Source: Agromyces sp. 3263
GTDB taxonomy: Bacteria; Actinomycetota; Actinomycetes; Actinomycetales; Microbacteriaceae
Reading direction: 5' to 3'
Assembly: GCF_031456545.1 (NCBI RefSeq)
Contig: NZ_JAVDUV010000001.1
Location: forward strand, 2,604,001 to 2,668,000
Length of the DNA stretch: 64,000 nt
Positions within the stretch are counted from its first letter, which is position 1. Every line of letters starts with the position of its first letter. A program made the position numbers and the translations under genes. Below the pieces are notes generated by a model that worked only from the letters and a program-made list of their open reading frames with translations, was not told where the DNA came from and ran no database searches. Positions 46,409 through 55,522 of this stretch are shown here, one piece after another.

Positions 46409-46929
46409 TGGAGGTGCACGCCCCGGACGCCGACGCGATGGAGGCGTTCGGCCGCGAGCTCGCCGCCGACCTCCGCGCGGGCGACCTCGTGCTCCTGACC
46501 GGCCCGCTCGGCGCGGGCAAGACGACCCTCACGCGGGGCATCGGCGATGGCATCGGCGTCCGGGGCCCGGTGCAGAGCCCGACGTTCGTGCTGGCACGCA
46601 CCCACCCGAACCTGGCCGGCGGTCCGTCGCTCGTGCACGTCGACGCCTACCGGCTCGGCAGTGCCGCCCTGCTCGACGACCTCGACCTCGACTTCGACCA
46701 CGCGGTCGTCGTGGTCGAGTGGGGTGCCGGGCTCCTCGACGATGCCAGCGAGTCGTGGCTCGAGGTCGTCATCGAGCGACCCACGGGTGCGGCGGGCGAT
46801 GGCACCGGTGTCGGTGACGCCACGGATGCCGCCGACGCGGAGCTCCTCGGTGCCGATGAGCCGCGCGTGCTGGACGTCCGCGGATACGGGCCCCGCTGGG
46901 CCGGAACCCGGTTCGCGGTCGGCCGGTAG
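46408..46929 (+). CDS. tsaE: tRNA threonylcarbamoyladenosine biosynthesis ATPase
   Basis: TsaE is the ATPase that supports TsaB/TsaD in t6A37 synthesis. It is 173 residues with the Walker A GPLGAGKT (32-39), QSPTFVLARTH and HVDAYRLGS. About 30 residues near the C-terminus (GAAGDGTGVGDATDAADAEL) are a low-complexity insert before the closing VRGYGPRWAGTRF. It overlaps alr by one base. Its stop codon TAG is the start of the -10 box of tsaB. Confidence 0.92.
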   Translation: MEVHAPDADAMEAFGRELAADLRAGDLVLLTGPLGAGKTTLTRGIGDGIGVRGPVQSPTFVLARTHPNLAGGPSLVHVDAYRLGSAALLDDLDLDFDHAVVVVEWGAGLLDDASESWLEVVIERPTGAAGDGTGVGDATDAADAELLGADEPRVLDVRGYGPRWAGTRFAVGR

Positions 46930-46932
46930 GCT
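46927..46932 (+). promoter_or_regulatory. leaderless -10 box (TAGGCT) for tsaB, overlapping the tsaE stop
   Basis: TAGGCT starts with the tsaE stop codon TAG and ends six bases before ATG 46939. It would allow a second, leaderless transcript of tsaB-rimI-tsaD independent of the glmS promoter. Confidence 0.55.
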
Positions 46933-46938
46933 GGAACC

Positions 46939-47559
46939 ATGCTGCTCGCGATCGACACGTCGACGGGCACGAGTGTCGCCGTCGTCGACCGCGATCGCGG
47001 GGTGATCGCCGAGACGGGCACCGACGACACGATGCGGCATGCCGAGGTCGTCGGCGGGTTCATCCGCGAGGCGATGGATGCCGCGGGCGTGCGCCCGCGC
47101 GACCTCTCCGGCGTCGCCGGAGGCATGGGCCCGGGGCCGTTCACGGGCCTGCGGGTCGGCATCGCGGCCGCCCACGCGTTCGCGGTCGGGATCGGCCGGC
47201 CGTTCGTGCCGGTGCCGAGCCACGATGCCCTGGCCTGGGCCTGGTACGTCGCCGGCGGAGCCGGGCGGCTGCAGGTCGTGACCGATGCTCGGCGCCGGGA
47301 GTTCGCCGTCTCCGACTACGACGGGCTCGACGCCGAGGGACTGCCGCGCCGCGCCGGTGGCCCGGCGCTGAGCCCGCGCGATGCCGTTCCCGAGACGGCC
47401 GGCACCCGCCTCGACGCGCACCTCGTTCCCGCCGGCGGGATCGGCATGCTGGCCGAGCTGGCGTTCGCGGCCCGGCGCCTGCCGCTGGCCGATGACGTGC
47501 CGCTCTACCTCCGTGCGCCCGACGTGACGCCCTCGGCCGGCAAGCGGGTCCTGCAGTGA
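46939..47559 (+). CDS. tsaB: tRNA threonylcarbamoyladenosine biosynthesis protein TsaB
   Basis: TsaB is the inactive ASKHA-fold partner of TsaD. It is 206 residues with [38 protein letters not shown], the conserved [17 protein letters not shown] and a C-terminal [11 protein letters not shown]. The stop overlaps the GTG of rimI. Confidence 0.93.
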   Translation: MLLAIDTSTGTSVAVVDRDRGVIAETGTDDTMRHAEVVGGFIREAMDAAGVRPRDLSGVAGGMGPGPFTGLRVGIAAAHAFAVGIGRPFVPVPSHDALAWAWYVAGGAGRLQVVTDARRREFAVSDYDGLDAEGLPRRAGGPALSPRDAVPETAGTRLDAHLVPAGGIGMLAELAFAARRLPLADDVPLYLRAPDVTPSAGKRVLQ

Positions 47560-48085
47560 GCGTGTTCATGCGCCGTGCGAAGCTCCACGATCTCGACGCG
47601 ATCATGCGGCTCGAGCGCGAGACCTTCGTGAACGACGCGTGGCCCGAGGCCGCCATGCGCCGCGAGCTCGAGGGGCCGCACGGCTACTACCTCGTCGCGG
47701 TCGACGAGGACGAGGAGGATCCGGAGCGCCGCCTGCTGGGCTACGCGGGACTGCTCGCGCCGTCGGGCAGCGGCCAGGGCGACATCCAGACCATCGCGGT
47801 CGCGCCGTTCGCGCGGGGCATCGGCCTCGGCCGTGGCCTGATGCACGCCCTCATCACGCAGGCTCGGCGCCGCCACGTCGCGGAGCTCTTCCTCGAGGTG
47901 CGTGCCGACAACCCGATCGCCCGTTCGCTCTACGAGTCGCTCGGATTCGTCGAGATCGGCCTGCGCCGGGGCTACTACCAGCCCGACAACGTCGACGCGA
48001 TCTCCATGCGCCTGCAGGTCCCGGCCGCGGTGACCGGGCCTGCGGCATCCGGAACGTCATCGGCCACCGCCGATGGGGGTGTCGC

Positions 48086-48089
<4 letters not shown>
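47556..48089 (+). CDS. rimI: GNAT acetyltransferase, ribosomal protein S18 alanine N-acetyltransferase-like
   Basis: It is 177 residues with the acetyl-CoA motif [37 protein letters not shown] and [17 protein letters not shown], typical of RimI. The GTG start overlaps the tsaB stop; an ATG four codons in is possible. It lies between tsaB and tsaD, the standard context. The final 20 residues are Ala/Ser/Thr-rich with one GCGGCATCC word. Substrate identity is inferred from context. Confidence 0.88.
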
Positions 48090-49138
<1,049 letters not shown>

Positions 49139-49179
49139 CCGGGCGGCTTCGAAGGCTGCGCTCCGCGTGCCCACCGCGC

Positions 49180-49185
49180 TAGTGT
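49180..49185 (+). promoter_or_regulatory. putative -10 box (TAGTGT) before the proline-rich membrane gene set
   Basis: TAGTGT is about 100 bases before GTG 49284. It suggests a leader with a GC-rich stretch and GAGGGGAA ribosome-binding site. The -35 is unclear. Confidence 0.35.
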
Positions 49186-49283
49186 GTGAAACGGAGACCG
49201 CGGTGCCGTGGAGGCGAGCGCCGCCGCGCCGCTGCAGCGGCGTGTGGAACATCCGATCCGCAGCATCGAGGGGAACACCGACC

Positions 49284-49733
49284 GTGACCGATCCGAACCT
49301 TCCCGAGCAGCCGGGCGCTCCGGTGCCCCCGCCGCCGCCCCCGCCGGGGCCCGCCCCGGCCTACGGTGCGGTCCCGCCGGCGACGCCCGCCGCGTCGTAC
49401 CCGCAGCCCGCCGCGTCGTACCCGCAGCCCGCCACGGCGTACGGCCAGCCGCCGGCCACCAAGACGAACACGCTGGCGATCGTCTCGCTCGTCGCGTCGA
49501 TCGCCGGCATCGTGATCCTGTGGGGCATCGGCTCGATCGCCGCAGTCATCTGCGGGCACATCTCGTTGAGCCAGATCAAGAAGACCGGCGAGCAAGGGCG
49601 CGGCATGGCGCTCGCCGGACTCATCATCGGCTACGCCGGCATCGTCCTGGCCATCATCGGCGTGATCGTCGCGGTCGCGCTCAGCGCGTGGCTCGTCACC
49701 TACTACGGCACGACAGGCGACCTTCAGTACTGA
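49284..49733 (+). CDS. DUF4190-type membrane protein with proline-rich N-terminus
   Basis: It is 149 residues. The first 55 are cytoplasmic-looking Pro/Ala/Tyr-rich repeats (PPPPPPPGPAPAYG, then two exact AASYPQP units encoded by a 21-base tandem DNA repeat at 49389-49430). Two helices follow (LAIVSLVASIAGIVILWGI and MALAGLIIGYAGIVLAIIGV) separated by GHISLSQIKKTGEQGRG, the DUF4190 signature loop. GTG 49284 is eight bases after GAGGGGAA. It is the first of three tandem related genes; function unknown, common in actinobacteria. Confidence 0.75.
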   Translation: MTDPNLPEQPGAPVPPPPPPPGPAPAYGAVPPATPAASYPQPAASYPQPATAYGQPPATKTNTLAIVSLVASIAGIVILWGIGSIAAVICGHISLSQIKKTGEQGRGMALAGLIIGYAGIVLAIIGVIVAVALSAWLVTYYGTTGDLQY

Positions 49734-49775
49734 GCAGTCGCGGCATCCGCACCACCGATCGAGAAGGACGTACTC

Positions 49776-50483
49776 ATGAGTGACCCCAGGAACCCCGACG
49801 AGCCGACCGTGCCGGCGGAGCCGGCGGTGCCCGTCGAGCCGGCCGAACCCGTGGTGCCCCCGGCGCCGGTGGAGCCCACGGCTCCGTCGGAGCCCGAGCC
49901 CACCTTCCCGGCGCCCGAGGAGCCGACCGCCCCGGGCATGCCGTCCGCGCCCGAGGCGCCGCCCGTGGCGCCCGGCGCGCCGTCGGCGCCCTCGGCACCG
50001 GAACCCCCGGCCCCGCCGGCGCCCCCGGTCCCGCCCGTGTACGGATCGGCGACACCGCCGCCTCCGCCGCCCGCGGGTGCGTACGGCGCTCCCGCCGCAG
50101 CGGCGGCCGCGGTCGACGGCGGCTCGCCGTACGGCAGCGCCCAGCAGACCGCGTACGGCCAGCCCGGCTACGCAGCCCCGGCATACGGTACGACGGCGCC
50201 CGCCAAGTCGACGCCCGTGCTCAGCCTCATCTCGCTGATCGCCGGCATCGTGGGCCTCGTCGGTTTCTTCGTGGTGTTCATCCCGATCGTGGGCGGCATC
50301 ATGCAGCTGCTCATCCCGGCGGCGGCCGTGGTGCTCGGCTTCCTCGGCCGCAAGAAGGAGCCCGCGGCGAAGGGCATGTGGCTCACCGGCATGATCCTCG
50401 GCTTCGTCGGCATCGCGATCGGCCTGCTCTCCATCATCCTGTGGAGCGTCGCGTTCGCCAGCGTTCCGTACTACAGCTACTGA
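49776..50483 (+). CDS. DUF4190-like membrane protein with long Pro/Ala/Glu N-terminus
   Basis: It is 235 residues. About 140 N-terminal residues are low-complexity: VPAEPAVPVEPAEPVVPPAP-type repeats and YGQPGYAAPAYG. Two hydrophobic helices (LISLIAGIVGLVGFFVVFI and MWLTGMILGFVGIAIGLLSI) flank FLGRKKEPAAKG, similar to the loop in the previous gene but shorter. A GAGAAGGA site precedes the ATG. It ends just before the third gene of the set. Probable paralog of the upstream gene. Confidence 0.7.
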   Translation: MSDPRNPDEPTVPAEPAVPVEPAEPVVPPAPVEPTAPSEPEPTFPAPEEPTAPGMPSAPEAPPVAPGAPSAPSAPEPPAPPAPPVPPVYGSATPPPPPPAGAYGAPAAAAAAVDGGSPYGSAQQTAYGQPGYAAPAYGTTAPAKSTPVLSLISLIAGIVGLVGFFVVFIPIVGGIMQLLIPAAAVVLGFLGRKKEPAAKGMWLTGMILGFVGIAIGLLSIILWSVAFASVPYYSY

Positions 50484-50491
50484 GGCCGGAG

Positions 50492-51061
50492 ATGTCCGAC
50501 CGCGAAGGGGTCCCGCCCGAGGGCGGGGCCCCCTCGCGTTCACCCGAGCCGGCACCCGTGCCGGAGCATCCCGATCCATCGCCGTCCGGTCCCGCGTCCG
50601 CGTCCGCAGTCGACCGTGATGGCGCGCAGCCGGCGGTCGACGACGAGCTGACGGTCGTCGCGCCGGCCGAGCCCACGCTGCGCGCGGACCCGACGGTGCG
50701 CGAGTACGACGTGCCGTTCGACACCGGCGAGCTGCAGTCGCTGCCGACCGGCCAGCTGCTCGTCGTGCACCGCGCCGAGCTCGCCCGCGTCGCCGACGCC
50801 GAGGAGGACGAGGAGCAGCGCCGCGTCTACAGCTGGATCTCGGCGATCCTCGGCGTCATCGGCGCCGCGGCGTCGCTCTTCCTCGGATGGCTGCTGCCGC
50901 TCTCCATCGCGGCGATCGTCTTCGGGGTGCTCGGCCTCCGGCGCGAGGAGGAGGGTCGCACGCTCGCCTTCGTCGGCATCGGCACCGGGATCGCGGGGCT
51001 GGTCTTCTCGTCGGTGTGGATCGGCTACTACGCGATCGTCTTCGGCGCGCTGCCGCGCTGA
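50492..51061 (+). CDS. acidic proline-rich membrane protein, third of the tandem set
   Basis: It is 189 residues: an acidic/Pro-rich N-terminal half (MSDREGVPPEGGAPSRSPEP), a short motif EYDVPFDTGELQSLPTGQLL, then two or three hydrophobic helices around SWISAILGVIGAAASLFLGW and LAFVGIGTGIAGLVFSSVWI separated by VFGVLGLRREEEGR. The helix-loop-helix resembles the DUF4190 layout. It starts eight bases after the previous stop with GGAG. It is convergent with the methyltransferase gene 44 bases away; short inverted repeats such as GACCC/GGGTC at 51063-51075 may terminate both. Confidence 0.65.
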   Translation: MSDREGVPPEGGAPSRSPEPAPVPEHPDPSPSGPASASAVDRDGAQPAVDDELTVVAPAEPTLRADPTVREYDVPFDTGELQSLPTGQLLVVHRAELARVADAEEDEEQRRVYSWISAILGVIGAAASLFLGWLLPLSIAAIVFGVLGLRREEEGRTLAFVGIGTGIAGLVFSSVWIGYYAIVFGALPR

Positions 51062-51105
51062 GGACCCGTCGGGTCTCCCGTCGGAAGGACCTCCGTGGGA
51101 GGGTC

Positions 51106-52293
51106 TCAGAGGCGTTCCACGAGGAGCACGACGCGACGTCCCTCCTCGCGCGTCAGCACGATGGTGGCGCTCCGGTCGCCGCGGAGCTTCAGCCTGGTGC
51201 GCAGGACCGCCGGATCGACGTCGGCACCCCGCTTCTTGATCTCGAGCGTGCCGATGCCACGCGCCGCGAGGGCCTGGCGCAGCTGGCGCTCGTCCGACGG
51301 GAGCCGTTCGAGCACGCGGAACCCTCGGGCGAAGGGCGAGTCGAAGGCGGTGTCCGAGGTCAGGTAGGCGATGCCGGGGCTGAGCATCCACGCCCCGTTC
51401 GCCCTGGCCAGGTCGCCGATGAGGCGGGCACGGATCACCGCGCCGTCGGGTTCGTAGAGGTAGTCGCCGAGCGGGCCGCTCGGCGCGTCCTCGCTGTCGG
51501 CTTGGGAGGTGAGCTCGGCGGCCGCGTCACCGCGGATCACCAGCGCAGCGCGCCCGATCCCGGGCCGAGCCACCGCTCCCTGCCACACCGCCAGCTCCAC
51601 CACGTCGCCGTCGACCGAGACCCACTGCGCCTCGGAGCCGGCGGGGATGACGTCGCGGTCGGTGCCGGGCCCGAGCTTGACGCCGACCGGCATGCGGGCG
51701 GCCAGCCCGAAGGCGAACTCCAGCGAGGGCGAGTAGTCAGCGGCATCCGAGAGTCGACGGGTGGTGCCGCCGGCCGACGAACGGCGGGCGGGGTCGAGCC
51801 AGGCGCCGCCGATGCCGCCGAGCGGCACCTCCTCGGCCCGCGCGTGGAGCACGCGGGCCCTGGGGAACGGGGTGAGGTTGTAGGCGGCGATCGCTGCAGT
51901 GACCTCGTCGGCCTCGGCGGCCGTCACCTCGAGGTCGACCGCGGCGAGGGCGAGCGCGTCGCCGCCGATGCCGCACCCGAGGTCGGCGACGTGGCCGACG
52001 CCGGCGCGGGCGAACCTGCCGGCGTGGAGTGCGGCCACCCTGAGCCGGGTCGCCTGCTCGAGGCCCGGCTCGGTGAAGAGCATGCGCGAGGCGAACTCCC
52101 CGAACTTGGCGTGCGCGCGTGACCTCAGCCTCGACTGGCTGAGCACGGTGGCCACGAGCCCCGGGGAGTGGCCAGCGCGGCGCAGCTCGGCGACGACGCG
52201 CACGATGTCGGCCTTGGCGTCCCAATCGGGAAGCGAGTCGAGCAGCCGGAGGCCCTCGGGCGAGAGCAGTTCGACGAGCTCGGCGCGTTCCAC
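51106..52293 (-). CDS. class I SAM-dependent methyltransferase with THUMP-like C-terminal domain
   Basis: It is 395 residues. The SAM motif is VADLGCGIGGDALALAAVDL, with the acidic AAEADEVTAAIAAYN after it and a DPARRSS motif IV. The C-terminal 120 residues (AWMLSPGIAYLTSDTAFDS, RQLRQALAARGIGTLEIKKR) form the THUMP-like domain seen in a conserved actinobacterial family; an RNA substrate is likely but unproven. The GTG start has TAGCGT six bases upstream, a leaderless promoter. It is divergent from groES. Confidence 0.75.
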   Translation of the reverse strand: MERAELVELLSPEGLRLLDSLPDWDAKADIVRVVAELRRAGHSPGLVATVLSQSRLRSRAHAKFGEFASRMLFTEPGLEQATRLRVAALHAGRFARAGVGHVADLGCGIGGDALALAAVDLEVTAAEADEVTAAIAAYNLTPFPRARVLHARAEEVPLGGIGGAWLDPARRSSAGGTTRRLSDAADYSPSLEFAFGLAARMPVGVKLGPGTDRDVIPAGSEAQWVSVDGDVVELAVWQGAVARPGIGRAALVIRGDAAAELTSQADSEDAPSGPLGDYLYEPDGAVIRARLIGDLARANGAWMLSPGIAYLTSDTAFDSPFARGFRVLERLPSDERQLRQALAARGIGTLEIKKRGADVDPAVLRTRLKLRGDRSATIVLTREEGRRVVLLVERL

Positions 52294-52299
52294 CCGGCC

Positions 52300-52305
52300 A
52301 CGCTA
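52300..52305 (-). promoter_or_regulatory. leaderless -10 box (TAGCGT) for the THUMP-like methyltransferase
   Basis: On the minus strand TAGCGT is followed by GGCCGG (six bases) and the GTG start. No Shine-Dalgarno sequence is present. Confidence 0.55.
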
Positions 52306-52323
52306 GCACCCCGTTCCCGGGCG

Positions 52324-52395
52324 CTGGCACTCACGTTGCACGAGTGCCAAATCGGCCCTAGACTCGGTTTAGCACTCTCGCTGTGAGGCTGCTAA
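52324..52395 (+). promoter_or_regulatory. groES promoter with two CIRCE (HrcA) operators
   Basis: CIRCE 1 is CTGGCACTC-N9-GAGTGCCAA at 52324-52350; the arms are complementary at eight of nine positions. CIRCE 2 is TTAGCACTC-N9-GGCTGCTAA at 52369-52395, with two mismatches in the right arm. The promoter is TTGCAC at 52336-52341 and TAGACT at 52359-52364, 17 bases apart. The -35 box lies inside the spacer of CIRCE 1 and the start point (about 52371) inside CIRCE 2. HrcA bound at either site would block transcription. Confidence 0.85.
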
Positions 52396-52424
52396 CCAGT
52401 CTTCCGTCAAGAAAGAGGTCAACC

Positions 52425-52721
52425 GTGTCGGTTTCCATCAAGCCGCTCGAGGATCGCATCGTCATCAAGCAGGTCGAGGCAGAGCAGACCACCGCGTCGG
52501 GTCTCGTGATCCCCGACACCGCCAAGGAGAAGCCCCAGGAGGGCGAGGTCGTGGCAGTGGGTCCCGGCCGCATCGACGACAACGGCAACCGCGTCCCGCT
52601 CGACGTGGCCGTCGGCGACAAGGTCATCTACTCGAAGTACGGCGGCACCGAGGTCAAGTTCGGCGGCGAGGAGCTCCTCGTGCTCTCGGCGCGCGACGTG
52701 CTCGCCGTCGTCGTCCGCTAG
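52425..52721 (+). CDS. groES: co-chaperonin GroES
   Basis: GroES caps GroEL during protein folding. It is 98 residues: [16 protein letters not shown], the mobile loop [38 protein letters not shown] and a terminal [11 protein letters not shown] 52425 is chosen over an upstream ATG-like extension because GAGG lies nine bases before it and the family starts here. No groEL follows: the next gene is rarD, so the groEL gene must lie elsewhere. Confidence 0.96.
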   Translation: MSVSIKPLEDRIVIKQVEAEQTTASGLVIPDTAKEKPQEGEVVAVGPGRIDDNGNRVPLDVAVGDKVIYSKYGGTEVKFGGEELLVLSARDVLAVVVR

Positions 52722-52737
52722 TCGACACGCACGCTCG

Positions 52738-52769
52738 GAAGCCCGGATGCCATGCGGCATCCGGGCTTC
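52738..52769 (+). terminator. groES terminator
   Basis: GAAGCCCGGATGCC and GGCATCCGGGCTTC are exact complements (14 bp) around the loop ATGC, followed by TGCCG. It starts 17 bases after the groES stop and carries the GGATGCC word. Confidence 0.85.
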
Positions 52770-52864
52770 TGCCGTCTCCGGATGCCGCAGCGCCGGTCGT
52801 CGTCCTGACGGCATGTCGTCGCCCGATGGCAGCCGGCCGAGAGCTCCCGGCGACGCCCCCGGCG

Positions 52865-52870
52865 TAGGGT
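52865..52870 (+). promoter_or_regulatory. leaderless -10 box (TAGGGT) for the rarD-like gene
   Basis: TAGGGT is followed by seven bases and GTG 52878. This decides the start in favour of 52878 over the in-frame GTG at 52869, which overlaps the box. Confidence 0.5.
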
Positions 52871-52877
52871 GGGTCGA

Positions 52878-53843
52878 GTGTCACGCTCGGGATCGCTCAC
52901 GCCCACCACGCCCCCCGATCACGCTCCGGTGAGCCGGTCGGGGCTGGCGTTCGCGGTCAGCGCCTATGTGCTGTGGGGCTTCCTCCCGATCTACTTCATC
53001 GCGCTGGCGCCCTCGGGGCCGGTCGAGATCGTGGCGTGGCGAGTGCTCTTCTCCCTCGTCTTCTGCGCCCTGCTCATCACGGTGACGCGGGCCTGGCGTG
53101 CGCTCGGCGTGCTGTTCCGCGATCGGCGCATCCTGCTCACGATGGGCCTGGCGGGGCTCCTCATCTTCATCAACTGGCAGACCTACGTCTTCGCCGCGAC
53201 GACGAACCAGGTCGTCGAGGCTGCCCTCGGCTACTTCATCAATCCGATCGTCACGGTCTTCCTCGGCGTGCTCGTGCAGCGCGAGCGACTGAACGTCACG
53301 CAGTGGGTCGCGGTCGGCATCTCGATCCTCGCGGTCGTGGTGCTCGCGGTGGGGTACGGACAACTGCCGTGGATCGCCCTCGTGCTGGCCTTCTCCTTCG
53401 GGTTCTACGGCCTCATCAAGAAGCGCGTGGGACCGAAGGTCGACGCGGTGTCGGGCCTCACGCTCGAGACCGTCTGGCTCGCGCCGCTCGCCATCGTGCA
53501 GCTCGTGTTCGTGGCGCTGACCACCGGGCTCACCATCGGCACGGTGAGCCCGTGGCACACCGCGCTGCTCATCGGGCTCGGCGCGGTCACCGCGGTGCCG
53601 CTCCTGCTCTTCGCGGCGGCCTCCCGTCGGCTCCCGCTCATCTACATGGGCTTCATCCAGTACTTCGCCCCGTTCATCCAGTTCCTCGTCGGCGTGGTCG
53701 TGCTCCAGGAGCCCATGCCCCCCGAACGATGGGTCGGGTTCGCGCTCGTGTGGGTGGCCCTCATCGTGCTCACCGTCGACCTCGTGCGGGGGGCCCGGTC
53801 ATCCCGGCGAACCGCCGACGAGGTGCTCGAGGAGCCCATCTGA
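52878..53843 (+). CDS. rarD: EamA/RarD-family membrane permease
   Basis: It is 321 residues with ten hydrophobic helices of the drug/metabolite transporter fold. The RarD hallmarks are present: SAYVLWGFLPIYFIALAPSG near the N-terminus, the EIVAWRVLFSLVF motif, NWQTYVFAATTNQVVEAALG, and GYFINPIVTVFLGVLVQRER. The family was named from chloramphenicol-sensitive mutants; the substrate is unknown. It is a separate leaderless unit downstream of groES. A hairpin lies 34 bases after the stop. Confidence 0.88.
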   Translation: MSRSGSLTPTTPPDHAPVSRSGLAFAVSAYVLWGFLPIYFIALAPSGPVEIVAWRVLFSLVFCALLITVTRAWRALGVLFRDRRILLTMGLAGLLIFINWQTYVFAATTNQVVEAALGYFINPIVTVFLGVLVQRERLNVTQWVAVGISILAVVVLAVGYGQLPWIALVLAFSFGFYGLIKKRVGPKVDAVSGLTLETVWLAPLAIVQLVFVALTTGLTIGTVSPWHTALLIGLGAVTAVPLLLFAAASRRLPLIYMGFIQYFAPFIQFLVGVVVLQEPMPPERWVGFALVWVALIVLTVDLVRGARSSRRTADEVLEEPI

Positions 53844-53876
53844 AGGTCCGCCGGCCCGATCGCTCCCGGGTGGGGG

Positions 53877-53897
53877 TCACGCGCGATCCGCGCGTGA
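53877..53897 (+). terminator. hairpin after rarD
   Basis: TCACGCGCG and CGCGCGTGA pair exactly (9 bp) around ATC. It is 34 bases downstream of the rarD stop and upstream of the livK promoter. Confidence 0.5.
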
Positions 53898-53992
53898 ACT
53901 CCAGCGGACACGACGATTTGCTGCGCGTGGGCCGGGGAAGGTGTCGGCGAGGTAACGATTCCTGCGGTGTTACACGGTTGTGACCGCGGCGA

Positions 53993-54021
53993 CTTGTTTC
54001 GGCCTTGGAGGCACCATAGTG
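53993..54021 (+). promoter_or_regulatory. promoter of the branched-chain amino-acid binding protein gene
   Basis: TTGTTT at 53993-53998 and TAGTGT at 54016-54021 with a 17-base spacer. Transcription would start near 54028, 56 bases before ATG 54084. An AAGGAG site precedes the start. Confidence 0.55.
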
Positions 54022-54083
54022 TCAAAACACGGCGTCACCAGACGCTGCTTTTGTGTACCAATCCTTCAGTCCCAAGGAGCAAC

Positions 54084-55379
54084 ATGAGCGTATTCGCGAA
54101 GGCCACGGCCTCGCGCTCGGCTCGCGCAGCATGGACGGGGGTCGCCCTCGCCGGCGTCAGTGCCCTCCTCCTCACGGCGTGCAGTTCGGGTGCCCCGGCC
54201 CCCGCCGAGTCGGATGAACCGACCGAGGCCGCCGCCGGCGACGCCCTGCCCATCGAGGCAGGCGACCGCGACCTGACCCTCAAGATCGGCACCATCCTTC
54301 CGCAGAGTGGAACGCTCGCGTTCCTCGGCCCGCCCGAGGAGGCCGGCGTCGCGCTCGCCGCCAAGGAGATCAACGAGGCCGACATGGGGCTCAACATCGA
54401 GGTCGTCTACCGCGACTCCGGCGACACCACGACGGACATCGCGACCGTCTCGGTGACCGACCTGCTCTCGCAGGATGTCTCGGCCATCGTCGGTGCCGCC
54501 TCGTCGGGTGTCTCGTTCACGGTCATCGACCAGATCACCTCGGCCGGTGTCGTGCAGTTCTCGCCGGCGAACACGTCGCCCGACTTCACCGACTACGAGG
54601 ACAACGGCCTGTACTTCCGTACCGCGCCGTCCGACCTGCTCCAGGGTGAGGTGCTCGGCAACCAGATCGCCGAGGACGGCGCATCCACGCTCGGCCTGCT
54701 CGTCCTGAACGACCCCTACGGCACCGGCCTCGCGGCTGCGACCAAGGAGTCGTTCGAGGCAGCCGGCGGCGAGGTCGTCGCCGAGGAGCTCTTCAACACG
54801 GGTGACTCGAACTTCGACGCGCAGCTCTCGGCCATCAAGGCCGCGAACCCCGACGCCGTCGCCGTCATCACCTTCGACGAGGCCAAGGTCGTCGTCCCCG
54901 CGCTCGTCGGTTCGGGTTACCCCGGCGACCAGCTGTACTTCGTCGACGGCAACCTGTCGGACTACAGCGCGGACTTCGCACCCGGCCTCATCGCCGGCTC
55001 GAAGGGCACGCTGCCCGGCCCGAAGCTTGAAGACGACTTCCGGGACCGCATGCTCGCGGTCAACCCCGACCTCGCCGACTTCAGCTACGGCCCCGAGTCG
55101 TACGACGCCACCATGCTCATCGCCCTTGCGGCGTACGCGGCGAACAGCACCGAGGGTGCCGACATCGCCAAGTACCTCCGCCAGGTGTCGGGCGGCACGG
55201 GTGACGGCGAGGTCGTGACCGACTTCACGGCCGGCGCGACCCAGCTGCAGGAGGGCAACCAGATCAACTACGACGGCCCCTCCGGCCCGATCACGCTCGA
55301 TGAGCACGGTGACCCCACCGAGGCGACCATCGGCGTCTACCAGTACGGCGACGACAACAAGTACGAGCGCATCAACTAG
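54084..55379 (+). CDS. livK: branched-chain amino-acid ABC transporter substrate-binding lipoprotein
   Basis: It is 431 residues. The lipobox LLLTACSS puts the lipid-modified Cys at position 33; an acidic linker follows. The mature part is a type I periplasmic-binding fold: LKIGTILPQSGTLAFLGPPE, GVALAAKEINEADMGLNIEV, and SAIVGAASSGVSFTVIDQIT with the ligand-binding loop. It is anchored on the outer face of the membrane and delivers substrate to LivH/LivM. It is transcribed alone, toward the permease operon on the other strand. Exact substrate range (Leu, Ile, Val or other) cannot be read from sequence. Confidence 0.85.
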   Translation: MSVFAKATASRSARAAWTGVALAGVSALLLTACSSGAPAPAESDEPTEAAAGDALPIEAGDRDLTLKIGTILPQSGTLAFLGPPEEAGVALAAKEINEADMGLNIEVVYRDSGDTTTDIATVSVTDLLSQDVSAIVGAASSGVSFTVIDQITSAGVVQFSPANTSPDFTDYEDNGLYFRTAPSDLLQGEVLGNQIAEDGASTLGLLVLNDPYGTGLAAATKESFEAAGGEVVAEELFNTGDSNFDAQLSAIKAANPDAVAVITFDEAKVVVPALVGSGYPGDQLYFVDGNLSDYSADFAPGLIAGSKGTLPGPKLEDDFRDRMLAVNPDLADFSYGPESYDATMLIALAAYAANSTEGADIAKYLRQVSGGTGDGEVVTDFTAGATQLQEGNQINYDGPSGPITLDEHGDPTEATIGVYQYGDDNKYERIN

Positions 55380-55395
55380 TACGCGTGTCGCACGG

Positions 55396-55424
55396 AAGGG
55401 CCCCGGCTTCGGCTGGGGCCCTTT
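55396..55424 (+). terminator. livK terminator
   Basis: AAGGGCCCCGGC and GCTGGGGCCCTT (one G-U) pair around TTCG, followed by T. It starts 17 bases after the livK stop. Confidence 0.8.
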
Positions 55425-55522
55425 CGCGTGCCCGCCGGCGCCCGTAGCCTGACCGCGGAGGCGCGGGCGGTCCTGCACGCCCGTGGGGCTCGCCCTCTCT
55501 CCCCGAGCGAAAGGAGCGTCCG

